DNA of 64,000 bases from Motacilla alba alba (lineage: Eukaryota > Chordata > Aves > Passeriformes > Motacillidae). Made by a program: the position numbers and the translations under genes. This document shows, piece by piece, positions 1 to 8,692 of the stretch (positions within the stretch are counted from its first letter, which is position 1; every line of letters begins with the position of its first letter). The notes beneath the pieces are model-generated. The model was not told where the DNA came from. It saw only the letters and a program-made list of their open reading frames with translations, and ran no database searches. Where the stretch lies: positions 5,061,331 to 5,125,330 of the forward strand of contig NW_024037374.1 in NCBI RefSeq assembly GCF_015832195.1, read 5' to 3'.

Positions 1-1
1 A

Positions 2-763
2 TGGTTGGAGCCTGGTAATTCGCACATTCACCCACTCTTTCGACCCTTGAAGGACCACTGTCCATGCTTTGCCCACTGCCCAACTAGGGTGATTGGGCTG
101 CAAGACTGTCATGTTATAGTGTGTGCATTTCCGAATTCTAGGGATTTTATGGCTGTTTCGATGGAAGTTTCCGGGTACAAAGAGAGGTGTTTTGCAACCT
201 GCGGGTGCCCAGGTGAACTGTAGGAACTTGTCGGGCTCTTGTGGGTCCCACCCAGGCCCTGATGGCCTGGCATCTGTAACTATGGTTTCGCAGCCCCAGT
301 ACCCACAGTATCCCCACCCAGGGTAATTACAGTAACCTTTTCCTGGGTTTGAAGCTGGGCACCAGTAGGATAGGTACATGTGTGTGGAGTGTGAGGAATA
401 GGGGTCTACCTTTGGTTGTCCTGGAAATAGGTCGGTAACACGAAGCACGAAGGATGGGGTGTTCGGTGTGGTGATGTCTTTGAGCACCTTGTCGCTAGTA
501 AGGTGTCGCATGACCCACCTGAATGGCTGATGTGGGTAGTGGTCTGGGCTGGCTTGTCCTCTGGCGACAAGCCCCAACAGCAAAATCGCACAGACATATC
601 GTTGATGCTTGGGTCTCACCCGTGCGGGTTTCTCGGGTACTGTCTGACGGCTTGGTGGTGTGTCTCGTTCCTCTGGAAGGGGCATGTACGCGTTACGTGG
701 ACGCCCCCTCAGCATGTCCTGTAAACAGAAACTCACAATTCTCATTAGTCTCATCCTGCTCAT
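2..763 (-). CDS. env: Env surface subunit, N-terminal part (partial, runs off window)
   Basis: An open frame of about 254 codons runs from a possible start at 763 to the window edge without a stop. It overlaps the end of the integrase frame, as env does in many retroviruses. A basic leader of roughly 55 residues is followed by a hydrophobic signal-like stretch (AILLLGLVA, about 592-566). The mature part has cysteine and tryptophan spacing with a YWGCET motif near 300-283, like the receptor-binding domain of gamma-type retroviral surface proteins. One NMT glycosylation sequon is visible near 114-106. The true start is uncertain because splicing could join it to an upstream ATG. The transmembrane subunit is outside the window, so function cannot be judged. 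Confidence 0.72.
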   Translation of the reverse strand, partial: MSRMRLMRIVSFCLQDMLRGRPRNAYMPLPEERDTPPSRQTVPEKPARVRPKHQRYVCAILLLGLVARGQASPDHYPHQPFRWVMRHLTSDKVLKDITTPNTPSFVLRVTDLFPGQPKVDPYSSHSTHMYLSYWCPASNPGKGYCNYPGWGYCGYWGCETIVTDARPSGPGWDPQEPDKFLQFTWAPAGCKTPLFVPGNFHRNSHKIPRIRKCTHYNMTVLQPNHPSWAVGKAWTVVLQGSKEWVNVRITRLQP

Positions 764-1258
764 TGTGAAGATTAGGTTTGATTGACTTAAGTGGACACCA
801 CCTGATTTTGCCGTCCTTTTTGACAGCTGCGTACCCTCATCCCGTGAGCATCAACCTCCAGCCCCGTTTCCATTCTCCTAGCTCATTTTTAATTACAACC
901 TGCGGGCCCTCCTCTAGCGCTCAGGAAGGCTCAGTGTTTTTGAACGGGACAGTTTGCTTCATCTCCTCTAGGGAATTGATTCAATGCTAACAATGCGATT
1001 GCCAGTATACGTGCCTGCTCTCCTGAGGGAATGGAGTTGGTAAAGCCTTTTGCTTTTACCAACACCTCTATCCTGGTTTTCAGGGTTTGATTTGCTCGCT
1101 CAACTATGGCTTGCCCGGTACTGTTATATGGGATACCTTGCACTAATGTGATCCCCCATTTGGAGGCGAATTCCTGCACTGGTTTAGAAGTGAAATTGGA
1201 ACCGTTGTCTGTTTTGATCTGCTTGGGGATACCAAGCCACGCCATGGCTGTCAGCTAG
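693..1258 (-). pseudogene. pol: Integrase catalytic core and C-terminal domain, broken
   Basis: The stretch 931-1245 encodes the central part of a retroviral integrase: TDNG holds the second catalytic Asp and VERAN the catalytic Glu, exactly 35 residues apart. The core lies in a different frame from upstream pol and is preceded by a stop (TAG on the minus strand) at 1256-1258. After 931 the C-terminal domain continues in yet another frame. It holds a recognisable EGPxVxI...GEWxxGW block and a KSIKPNL-like end, and is interrupted by a TGA near 843. The frame finally stops at 693-695 inside the env leader. At least two frameshifts and two or three stops make this non-functional. The C-terminal domain pattern is the strongest alpharetrovirus-like signal in pol. 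Confidence 0.85.
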
Positions 1259-3311
1259 TGCTGAATTGTGGCTTTAGAGTTAGTTTGTGATGCTGTGTGG
1301 CTACGATCGTTCCGCTGAACGTGTCCACTGTCACTGCAAGCCATGCTCGAGGCTTCAGCAGCTGACACAAGGTGAAGTCCGACTGCCAGATTTCTGAGGG
1401 CTTGAGACCTCTCGGGTTGACCCCACTGGTCCACAGGGGTGACTTCTGGCAGTGAGGACAGGTAGCCACTACATGTTTTGCATCTGCTGTTGAGATTCCG
1501 CATCTCTTTGCTAGTGCTTTGGCTCCAATGTGAAATGACTCGTGCAGTTGACGAGCTTCCTGCAATGTCCAGACACCTTTTGCTGCGGCGTCCGCCTTGT
1601 CGTTGCCGGTCTGGTAGTAACGTTTGACTGGGTTGTGATTGTTGACGTGAATGACGGATATGGTGCCCTGTCGCGAGGAGAGTGCTTCTTCCAGCATTAG
1701 GGCTGCTGCTGATGTTGACACACCTGGTCCTGCCATGGCTAGGCAGAGCCTTGCCACGAATATAGAGTCTGTTACGATGTTGAGGTGCTCGTCTTGGAAG
1801 AGTCCGCACACCAAGACTACTGCTGCTGCCTCCAGTTGCTGCACTGACAGTGTGGGGTCACATGCTTTGATGCAATGCCATTGCTCTCCTGTCTGCCACA
1901 CTGCTGTCGCGGTAGAAGTCGCGGAGGAAGCGTCTGTGAAGACCGTTGGTCCTGGCTGCGGTCTGTCCATGACCTTTGCCGGCATGTCTATGTCGACTAT
2001 GGTCAGCAACTGAGTCCAGGGTGGTCTGGCGGAATAGGAGATTTCTCCTCCGAAGCCGGTAAGAGCAAGGGCTAGGTGCTCCGAGATTGTGGTTGACTCT
2101 GTGGTCGTCTGCTTGCGGAAAGGAAGATGGATTCTTGTTGGCTCGGTTCCTAGGTGTTTCAAGGTGAGTTTCCTGCCTTTCATGATGAGGTTAGCAATGC
2201 ATTCTACTCCTGGGGAAAATGCACGAGCAAGTCTTCCAAGGACCACCCATTGGATCGGTTGGGCCTTTTCAGAAAGTCCTTGGGCCAGTGCTCCCACTCC
2301 CCCCTTCGGCGTGAAATGCACGTATAAGTCCAGGGGCATCGCTGGGTTCCATCTGGCAAGTGTGCCAGTGGACATCTGCTGTTCGATGAAGTCGAGGGAG
2401 CTCGCTGCTTGCGGTGTCAGCTCCTTGGGTTCCCAGGGGTGCTTTCCTTTCAGGAGGTCATACAAAGGGTCCATGACCTCGGGAGGAATCAGGACGATGT
2501 TGCGAAGCCACTGCAGCGATCCTACCAGGCGTTGCACATCGTGGAGCGTCTTGATGTCTCGGTGGACCTTCACCTTGGGGGGTGTCACGTAGGTGCTTGT
2601 GATCCCCACTCCCAGGAAGGTCACGCAGGGTCCTCTCTTGATCTTTGCGCTCGCGATCTCGAAGCCGTTGGCCTGGAGGATCTCTGTGATTGCGGATACC
2701 AGGTGGTCCACTTGGCTTGCCGATGGTGCTGAGACTAGGATGACGTCCATGTACTGGATGATGGTTGCGGTGGGATAGGAGTGTCGAACTGGCATCAGCG
2801 CTCTGTCCACGGTGATCTGGCAAATGTTTGGGCTGTCCACCATGCCTTGGGGTAATACTTTCCACTGGAAACGCAAGTTAGGCCGCTTGCCGTTTGGGAA
2901 CACCACGGAAAAGGCGAATCGTTCTCTGTCCTCGGGATGCAAGGGTATTGAAAAGAAACAGTCTTTAATGTCCAACACTGCACATGGCTGTCCTTCAGGG
3001 ATGGCTGAGTTCATGGGTAGCAACGTCTGAACTGGACCTATGGGTCGGATTGTTTTGTTCACTTCTCTCAGGTCGTGGACTAGGCGATAGCCTTCTCCAG
3101 ACCTTTTGGGAATTACAAACACAGGGGTATTCCATGGGCTTATGGAGGGTTCTATGTGACCCTTTTGCAGTTCGCGTTCAACCAGTTCTAATAATGCTGC
3201 CACTCGAGGCTCTGACAGGGGCCACTGCTCGACCCATATGGGGTCTGATGATTTCCAAGTCAATTTGATTGGCAGCATAGGGTGTACGGCAGTGGCCCTC
3301 ATTATAAATTT
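1251..3311 (-). pseudogene. pol: Pol: reverse transcriptase, RNase H and integrase N-terminus
   Basis: A long open frame reads from the slip site at 3305-3311 to a stop at 1251-1253; the same frame is open back to an ATG at 3455, but that part overlaps protease and is probably not the real start. In the 734-codon frame counted from 3455, the RT fingers/palm include LDIKD (161-165) and LPQG (201-204). The catalytic YMDD box reads YMDV (235-238), so the last aspartate is lost. RNase H keeps D508, E542, D563 and D619. The integrase zinc domain keeps H638, H642, C666 and C669, and the first catalytic Asp is D693. The frame then breaks before the integrase core. Although long and open, the enzyme would be inactive in polymerisation. 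Confidence 0.92.
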
Positions 3312-3690
3312 GTGATCCTGACTCCGAGCATGGCCAGGACATCCCTTCCTATTAGGGGTGGAGAATTTTGCAAAATGTAGGGGTAAATTGCTACTGTTTG
3401 TTCTGGTCCCTTTTTTGTGTGAAGCGTTATAGCTACCAGCTGGGTGCTTTTCCATGCCCTGGATTGTCCCCCCACTCCGTTCACCGGAGGGACTTCTTTA
3501 ATTTGCCAATGTCTGGGCCAGTGTGATTGGGGAAAAATCGTGCAGTCTGATCCTGTGTCTGCCAAAAACTGAAGCCCTATGACGTGAGGGTCCTGACTGC
3601 CGTAGAGGCGACATGTCCCCCACACCCTCATGGGCTCCTTTCCTACTTTCATGACCAGGGCCACCCAGGGGTTCCGCTCTGGGACGTCCC
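3302..3690 (-). pseudogene. pro: Retroviral aspartic protease, in a -1 frame relative to gag
   Basis: The frame shows the retropepsin active-site sequence ADTGSD (DTGS near 3559-3548) and the conserved IGRD turn near the end, finishing with a short tail at the stop 3302-3304. The frame is open upstream to 4084, but only the part after the gag stop (about 3690 onward) looks like protease; the rest is the overlap with gag. In alpharetroviruses protease is normally in frame with gag, while here it lies in the -1 frame. I see no classic slippery heptamer near the gag stop, so an indel in this copy is as likely as a second programmed shift. The end of the frame overlaps the pol slip site. Confidence 0.82.
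3305..3311 (-). promoter_or_regulatory. -1 ribosomal frameshift heptamer AAATTTA (pro to pol)
   Basis: On the minus strand, ACA-AAT-TTA in the protease frame is followed at once by the stop TAA (3302-3304). Slipping one base back on AAATTTA enters the long pol frame. This is the same kind of heptamer and the same position before the stop as in avian sarcoma/leukosis viruses. I did not work out a downstream pseudoknot. Confidence 0.85.
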
Positions 3691-4299
3691 CTGCTGACCC
3701 TGTGACACTGGCGCAGTTTGTGGCGCTGGCGGGTGCGTTAGTGCCGCTGGTGGTGCTGCACAGTTCTGCCACTGTATGGCTGGTGGGGATGTAAAACTGA
3801 TTGCTTCCTGAGTAAACATGGGGTACGAAGGTGCCCTGCCCCACTGGGGATTGGGATAGATAGGCCATCTCGCAGTGGGAGGAGGCTGAGTATGGCCCGC
3901 GCGCCCCCTCCCCCTGCTGTTTCCCCGGGGCCTGGATCTGCATTCCCTGGCCACGTGACCCTTCTTCCCACAGTTCCAGCAGGTTGGTCTTTGGCGCTGT
4001 TGGGTCGAGGGTGCTGCCACGGGCTGCTGTGCCGGCTGGGGATAGCTTGCTGCGACATGACCTGCCTGGCCGCACCTCAAGCATGCCATGGCATTGGTTA
4101 TGGTATGAACCGCTGCCTGTATAGGTGTTAACTGCTCTTCCCTCACTACGTGCTTGATCATGTCCGCCAAGCTGGCCCCTGCTGGCAGAGAGCGCAGGAT
4201 ATCTTTGGTGATGGTGTTACACTGCTGTTTTAGGCAGTCTGTTACCACAGGTCCCCTTGCAGCTGCAGGCAAGGTAGAAGAGTCGATCGCAGCTTGCAA
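3649..4299 (-). pseudogene. gag: Gag: end of capsid and nucleocapsid (two zinc knuckles, one damaged)
   Basis: This is the continuation of gag after a frameshift near 4297. The first ~70 residues are the capsid C-terminal domain. The nucleocapsid follows with two CCHC-type knuckles. In the first (C73, C76, H81) the last cysteine is tyrosine at residue 86, which should weaken zinc binding. The second (C107, C110, H115, C120) is intact. An Arg/Gly-rich linker and a Pro/Gln-rich tail lead to the stop at 3649-3651. The frame is gag-like but separated from the N-terminal gag frame, so no full Gag can be made without correction. Confidence 0.88.
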
Positions 4300-6128
4300 A
4301 GGTCTACAAACTGTGTGAAGCCTTCACTTTCTCCCTGCTTGATTGTAGACCATGGTGCTGGTTTGTCCACCAGCCGAGAAACAGCTCGTATAGCTTCTCT
4401 AGCTGCTCTTGTTGTTGCTTTGACTTCTTCTGCCGTGAGCTGTGCCGCCTTCTGCTGCGGCGTAGCCACGTTATCATGCTTCCCTAGCAGTCTGGACAGG
4501 CTGGACCCGTGCAGCGACTGTCCCTGCCCTGAAGCTTGGGCTAGCGCAGCTGCGCAGTGATCTGACCATTCCTGCTGAAATACAATCAGCCCCGCCCCGT
4601 CAAAAAGCATGCGGGTTACCTGCGAGATATCAAAAGGCAGCATATCGTCATTACTAAAGAGACCATCCACCAGTGTGGACACAACCGCTGAGCTAATCCC
4701 CTTTTCCTGAATCGCTTTCACCACTGCTTGCACTTCTTTTGTATTTAGCGGGGTGTAAGTCTGCCTTTGATTACGCTCCGAGCCGGTAACTCGTACCGGG
4801 AACGCGTGGATTGTGGCTGCTGGTGTCCACTCCGCGCATGCAACCTTTATTTTACCCCAATCAGTGAGTTTGTGCTGTGATTGTTTCCCTACATTGTTAA
4901 AAGCTTTGCTCGGTTTCGCTGAAAACCTCCTTAATTCTGTTTCTGAGTCCATGTCGGACTCGGAGTTCTCCGTAGAGCTAGCCGCGGAGCTATCGCTCCA
5001 CTCAGAGTCGGAAGCAGACTGCTGGTACACTTCCGGTTTGCTGTGTCGTTTTGTCGGGCTCAGACCCCGCCCCGCCTTCCGGGGGTGGAGTCGCTCCTCC
5101 CCTCGGGTTCGGCCCCTCTCCGCCTCTCGGGTCCGGCCCCTCCCCTCCTCCCGGGGGTGGCGTCGTCCTGCCTCTCGGGGATGGTCCCGTTCCCACCCCC
5201 TGGGCTCGCTCTGCCCCCCCCAGGGAGGAATCTCTCCCTTATACGGTAACATTGGGAGCGGTTCCCGATAGTGTGTCCGCCCCCTCTCGCTCCCCCGCGC
5301 GTGCGCGATCGCGGAGATTGGCAGGTCTGGACTGAGCATGCGCTCTCTGCCGGTCTCTCGCGCCTGCGCGTTCGCGCGGATTCGCACTTCCGCATTTTCC
5401 ACGCCGCATGGTTCCGGGCCGCGCCCCTCCCCTGGGTCGCCGGCGCCATTTTCAAACCCATACGGCGGCGGGAGGGCCACTCCGGCCCGCGCGTCCGCGC
5501 TGGCCGCTTTCTCGGCGTTCCTCACGTCCTCCACCAGCTCTCCCCAGAAGGACTGCATGCGCCGCTCTGTCTCCTGCGCTGGCTCGGCAGTCGGGGAAGA
5601 GGGGCGGGCGGGCAGAAAAGCCGCGGTTTTTTCGGGAGGTTCCGCGGGGGGGTTAGAACTCGGCGGGCTCCGCAGGAGGGTCGGGGGGTCCCCTGGGGGT
5701 TCCGGGGGATTCGGGCACGGGTTCGGGGAGGGATGGAACGCGCCCGGTCCCCGCATGTCCCCGCTTTTGATCTGATCGTTCCCGGAGGTGGTTTGCGCCG
5801 CGGCTCCCACCCCCGGCTGCGTAACGGTAAATAAACACGTACGCGCTGCATTCCAAGTTTCCTGCTCTTCTACTGCCTTGCGTAGGGCTTCCTCTACTTT
5901 CCCCCACGCTTTTAGGCTTTTTCCACTGCCGGAGGACTTAGTATCCTCTGCTAGAACGGCAGTGCATTTCTCCCACATCTCTGAATTTAATATATCAACG
6001 GGACGCTGTATCGCGCCCAATTCCAAGAGCCTTGCAATAGCAAGATATAAATTCCTGGATTCACATTTAATTCCCCATTGTTCATGCATCAAACTTACGA
6101 CCTTCGTTAGGGCGTTCATGCCTTTCAC
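4242..6128 (-). pseudogene. gag: Gag: matrix, proline-rich region, Arg/Glu-rich repeat, capsid N-terminal
   Basis: The 628-codon frame starts at 6128 (or ATG four codons in), about 100 bp after the primer site. Residues 1-100 are a helical matrix-like domain. A proline-rich stretch follows (about 128-185), then an LPPPY late-domain motif (219-223). Residues 308-352 are an unusual run of short Arg/Glu/Gly-rich repeats, and 371-399 a Ser/Asp/Glu-rich run. Capsid begins near 441 and reaches the major homology region (QGExEGFTQFV, about 598-608). Just after this the frame shifts, and the last ~18 residues are out-of-frame sequence. The Arg/Glu block between the late domain and capsid has no match I know in alpharetroviral Gag. 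Confidence 0.9.
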
Positions 6129-6225
6129 GGGTCCCGGGGCGTCCCCCTTGTCTCGCGGCAGTCAGTCCAGCTGCTGCCGCCGCTGTCCTCGTCCAGGCGT
6201 AACCCCGTCACCCGAGTTTTTTCTC

Positions 6226-6243
6226 TCCCGGGTTTCGGCACCA
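6226..6243 (-). other. Primer binding site, tRNA-Phe type
   Basis: On the minus strand it reads TGGTGCCGAAACCCGGGA, which complements the 3' end of vertebrate tRNA-Phe over all 18 bases. It starts two bases after the LTR end. Exogenous avian alpharetroviruses use tRNA-Trp, so the primer choice is unlike that group. Confidence 0.88.
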
Positions 6244-6245
6244 CT

Positions 6246-6596
6246 TGTTGCCTTTCTGGTTGCAAAGGCGTGCGACCTGGTTCCGATGAATCAGCACGGC
6301 GACCTACTCCTCACGGTCGCTCGGGCCATTAACAAGACGCTAACACCAATGTGGTGGACGGTTAAAGGCATTTATTGCTTCATCTCGTGGGGTTATATAC
6401 TCTAGGGTACTTCACTACGTCAGGAGGGGGTCTTGCAACACTTCCTGGGTTAGTAGAGTGGAAAGTTACTAGCCATGTTAGTGGGGGCTACACATTCCAA
6501 GGGTGATGGCTTATCTTAGGGGATTAGGGAAGAGACATTCCTGTAACTTTCCGTAACAGCCCGAAATCTTCCGAGCGCCTTTCCCTACCTACTACA
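6246..6596 (-). mobile_element. 5' LTR of the alpharetrovirus-like provirus (351 bp)
   Basis: On the minus strand the LTR begins TGTAGTAGG at 6596 and ends CAACA at 6246, giving TGT...ACA ends. A TATATA box lies at 6394-6399 and AATAAA at 6371-6376, only 23 bases further on, which implies the very short R region typical of avian alpharetroviruses. The U5 part holds a CACCACATTGGTGT stretch of the same group. The outer boundary is confirmed by the sister copy: CTGTGTTTGCA continues directly at 6597, and its reverse complement ends at 41187 without the element. The duplicated target bases at the far end are outside the window. Confidence 0.88.
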
Positions 6597-6676
6597 CTGT
6601 GTTTGCACTAAATGGCTGCAAAAGGAACATGTCAACCTGCTGCTACTGCATGAGGGCAGGGAGGGGCAAATCTAGG

Positions 6677-7075
6677 TCATAGAATGGCTTGGGTTGGAAT
6701 CCTAAAGATTATCCCATTTCCATGGGCAGGGACGCCTTCCACTGGACCAGACTGCACCATCCAACCTGGCCTTGAACACCTCCAGAGGTGGGGAGTCTGC
6801 AGCCTGCCTGGGTGACCTGTGCCAAGGCCTCAGCACCCTCACTGGGAAGAATTTCTTCCCAATATCCCATCTAAACCTGCCCTCCTTCACCTCATGGCCA
6901 TTCCCCCTTGTCCTGTCCCTCAGGCCTTTGTCCAAAGTCCCTCTCCAGCTGTCTCAAAGCCCCTTTAGGGGCTGGAATGGGCTCTAATGTCTCCCTGGAG
7001 CCTTCTCGTGCCCAGGCTGAACAGCTTCAGCTCTCTCAGCCTGGCTCCAGAGCAGAGGAGTTCCAGCCCTGCAAA
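6677..7075 (-). mobile_element. CR1 retroposon, 3' end fragment
   Basis: The + strand reads the antisense of a bird CR1 tail: TCATAGAATGG at the 3' end, then the block CCATGGGCAGGGACGCCTTCCACT, the GAATTTCTTCCCAATAT block and CTTCTC...AGGCTGA at the far side. It is a non-coding, 5'-truncated copy, as is usual for CR1. The same element lies in the other arm at 40712-41108 in opposite orientation. Confidence 0.9.
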
Positions 7076-7215
7076 TGTCCATTGTGACACTGCAGGGCTT
7101 CATGTAACCAAGGCTCCATTGTCACACTGTGGAACTAAGGAGACCCTTGTGGAAGCCACAAGGAACCAAGGGGCCATTGTGACACAGCAGAGCCCCATGG
7201 AACCGTTTACGTATC
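7076..7215. repeat. 37/38-bp minisatellite, short degenerate stretch
   Basis: About four degenerate monomers with the core CCATTGTGACAC and CAAGGxGxCC lie between the CR1 and the gag remnant. It reads in the opposite direction to the main arrays and is mirrored at 40585-40710. Confidence 0.75.
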
Positions 7216-7939
7216 CTAGAACTCCAGGGGCAGTGGGAACGTCTCGAAGTAGGAATAGCCTAGACATTTCCCCTTCCTCCCCCCTGTCTTCTGTGTGTAC
7301 CTTCTTTTTCCCCGTGTCCGGCTTGCTGGTGATGAGCCCGCCCCCCCTGTAGGTATTACTTGTGTTTCTTCTGTGATGGTTTGAGGTAGGCTGTGTGTTT
7401 GTTGTGTGCCTGAGGCTTGGTCCGTTATTATAGAGCCTTCAGGTTCCGCCGCTGCAGCCGTCTGAGCTGACTCAGGCATCTGCGGATTTTCCAGAGGGGG
7501 TGGCGCAGACGCCTGAGCCGGCGGGTATGGAGGCGGGAGGTTTTCTAAAGGTTCCCATTCCTCCTTTTTGGCCTTGTTCCCTTTGTAAACTCCAATGGGA
7601 TATAACCCCACCGCGGCCTGCTCCCATAACAGCATATTCTTCTTCCTCATAATTTGGAGCCCTTAAATCGTGCACATATGCACACAGAGCTGGGCAGACT
7701 CTTTTCTCAAAGGTCCCGAATACTGGCCAAATCATGTTTCTTCTTATTTCGTTCCCTCCCCACACCTTTACAAAATAATGGATCACCTTTCTCTTAGATT
7801 TCCACCTCCTATTGTAGCTGTCATCCCACCTTTCTAGCATCCATCCCAAAGGACTGTTAACAGGGATTTCTAACTCAGGTTGCTACTTTTCAGGCTTTTC
7901 CTGATTTTTATCCACCTCCTTACTTTTTCTTAGTCCCAT
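7216..7939 (-). pseudogene. gag: Class I (gamma-like) Gag head, broken
   Basis: The frame starts MGLRKS at 7939, with a glycine at position 2 suited to myristoylation. It continues through a matrix-like region with an SPLGWMLERW block and a proline-rich region with a PPPYP late-domain motif, then stops at 7216. An in-frame TAG lies at 7883-7885. A two-base loss near 7637 shifts the frame compared with the sister copy at 39841-40566. Neither lesion is shared, so each copy decayed separately. The sequence ends abruptly in gag and is followed by minisatellite: capsid, pol and env are absent. Confidence 0.8.
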
Positions 7940-8672
7940 ACTTACGCCGCCTATTAGGACTTGCTTTCTTTTTGATCCTCTTCTCCAAACTCTTCGTCCG
8001 TTTGAAGACTATTTAATTTTACTTGGTTCCCTATCCCCTCTGGTGTTACTGATCTTATAGTGAATCGCTCTATAAGGGTTTCCTCACCAGCGCTTAGGCT
8101 CTCAGATTTTTATACTTACCGTGGGCTTCGCTGTTAAGCCCTAGGGTTCAGGCGTGCTTCTATCTCCTCTGTCCTGAGGATTAGCCTTCCCGAGCCCTCC
8201 CGTGACCGATCTCCCAGACCCCCACCCATCTTCCAGAGTTGACGTGTGTGTGTTTTTTAGTCACTTCCCCTTTGCCCGACCCCTTCCCTCGCGGGAGAGG
8301 GGAACTGTGGTTGCCAGGTCCGCTCTTGCTCCGTGATAATATCAGGTCTCACACACCCGCGCTCAGTCACCCTCACTCAACCACGCGATACTTAATGATT
8401 CCTGTTCCCACGTGGACTTCTTCGTGCACGTAGACCTTTTTACAAGTGAAAAAAAAGTATCCATGGTTTTGGAGACCTATTCTCTAAGGTTCTGAGAGCT
8501 CTTACAATGGGCCCATCCTATTCCTAAATCGTGGCTTTCGGGTTTTTTTTTTTAGTGTTCTGGATCTAATTGGTCTTTTAGAGGCCCCCCAATCCAGCGG
8601 GACCTCCAAGTGCTCGGGCTTGGCGGGGCGCCTCCCCACTGGAACGGAGCTTATCCAAAGAGCCGAATTAGA
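7940..8672 (-). other. Untranslated leader of the class I provirus
   Basis: About 730 bp lie between the primer site and the gag start, with no coding frame of note. A GT-rich stretch with possible splice donors lies close to the gag ATG. It is mirrored at 39106-39840. Confidence 0.65.
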
Positions 8673-8690
8673 CCACGGCGGCAGTCACCA
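8673..8690 (-). other. Primer binding site of the class I provirus
   Basis: On the minus strand, TGGTGACTGCCGCCGTGG starts two bases after the LTR end. The TGG start and position fit a primer site. I could not match it to a tRNA with confidence. The identical sequence is at 39088-39105. Confidence 0.65.
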
Positions 8691-8692
8691 TT

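Larger units (their letters stand above)
1..6596 (-). mobile_element. Alpharetrovirus-like endogenous provirus, 5' part (LTR-gag-pro-pol-env start)
   Basis: From right to left the order is a 351-bp LTR, a tRNA-Phe-like primer site, gag, protease, reverse transcriptase/RNase H/integrase and the start of env, all on the minus strand. The 3' LTR lies beyond the left edge. Integrase, protease and the LTR R/U5 region look most like avian alpharetroviruses: there is a very short R, an AATAAATGCC polyadenylation context and an AAATTTA slip site before the protease stop. gag and pol carry frameshifts and stops, so this copy cannot make Gag-Pol. Env is open as far as it can be seen. The inverted sister copy near 41187 lacks the element, so it inserted after that duplication or was never present in that arm. 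Confidence 0.9.

Noticed and set aside
3302..4084. Whole 260-codon protease frame as one protein
   Set aside because: The first half is the out-of-frame overlap with nucleocapsid. Only about 3302-3690 has protease likeness.
1..6596. Intact, potentially active provirus
   Set aside because: gag and pol have frameshifts and stops, RT has lost a catalytic residue, and one zinc knuckle is damaged.
8673..8690. Assigning the class I primer site to tRNA-Trp because it starts TGGTGAC
   Set aside because: Bases after the first seven do not fit the tRNA-Trp complement, and no other tRNA could be matched with confidence.
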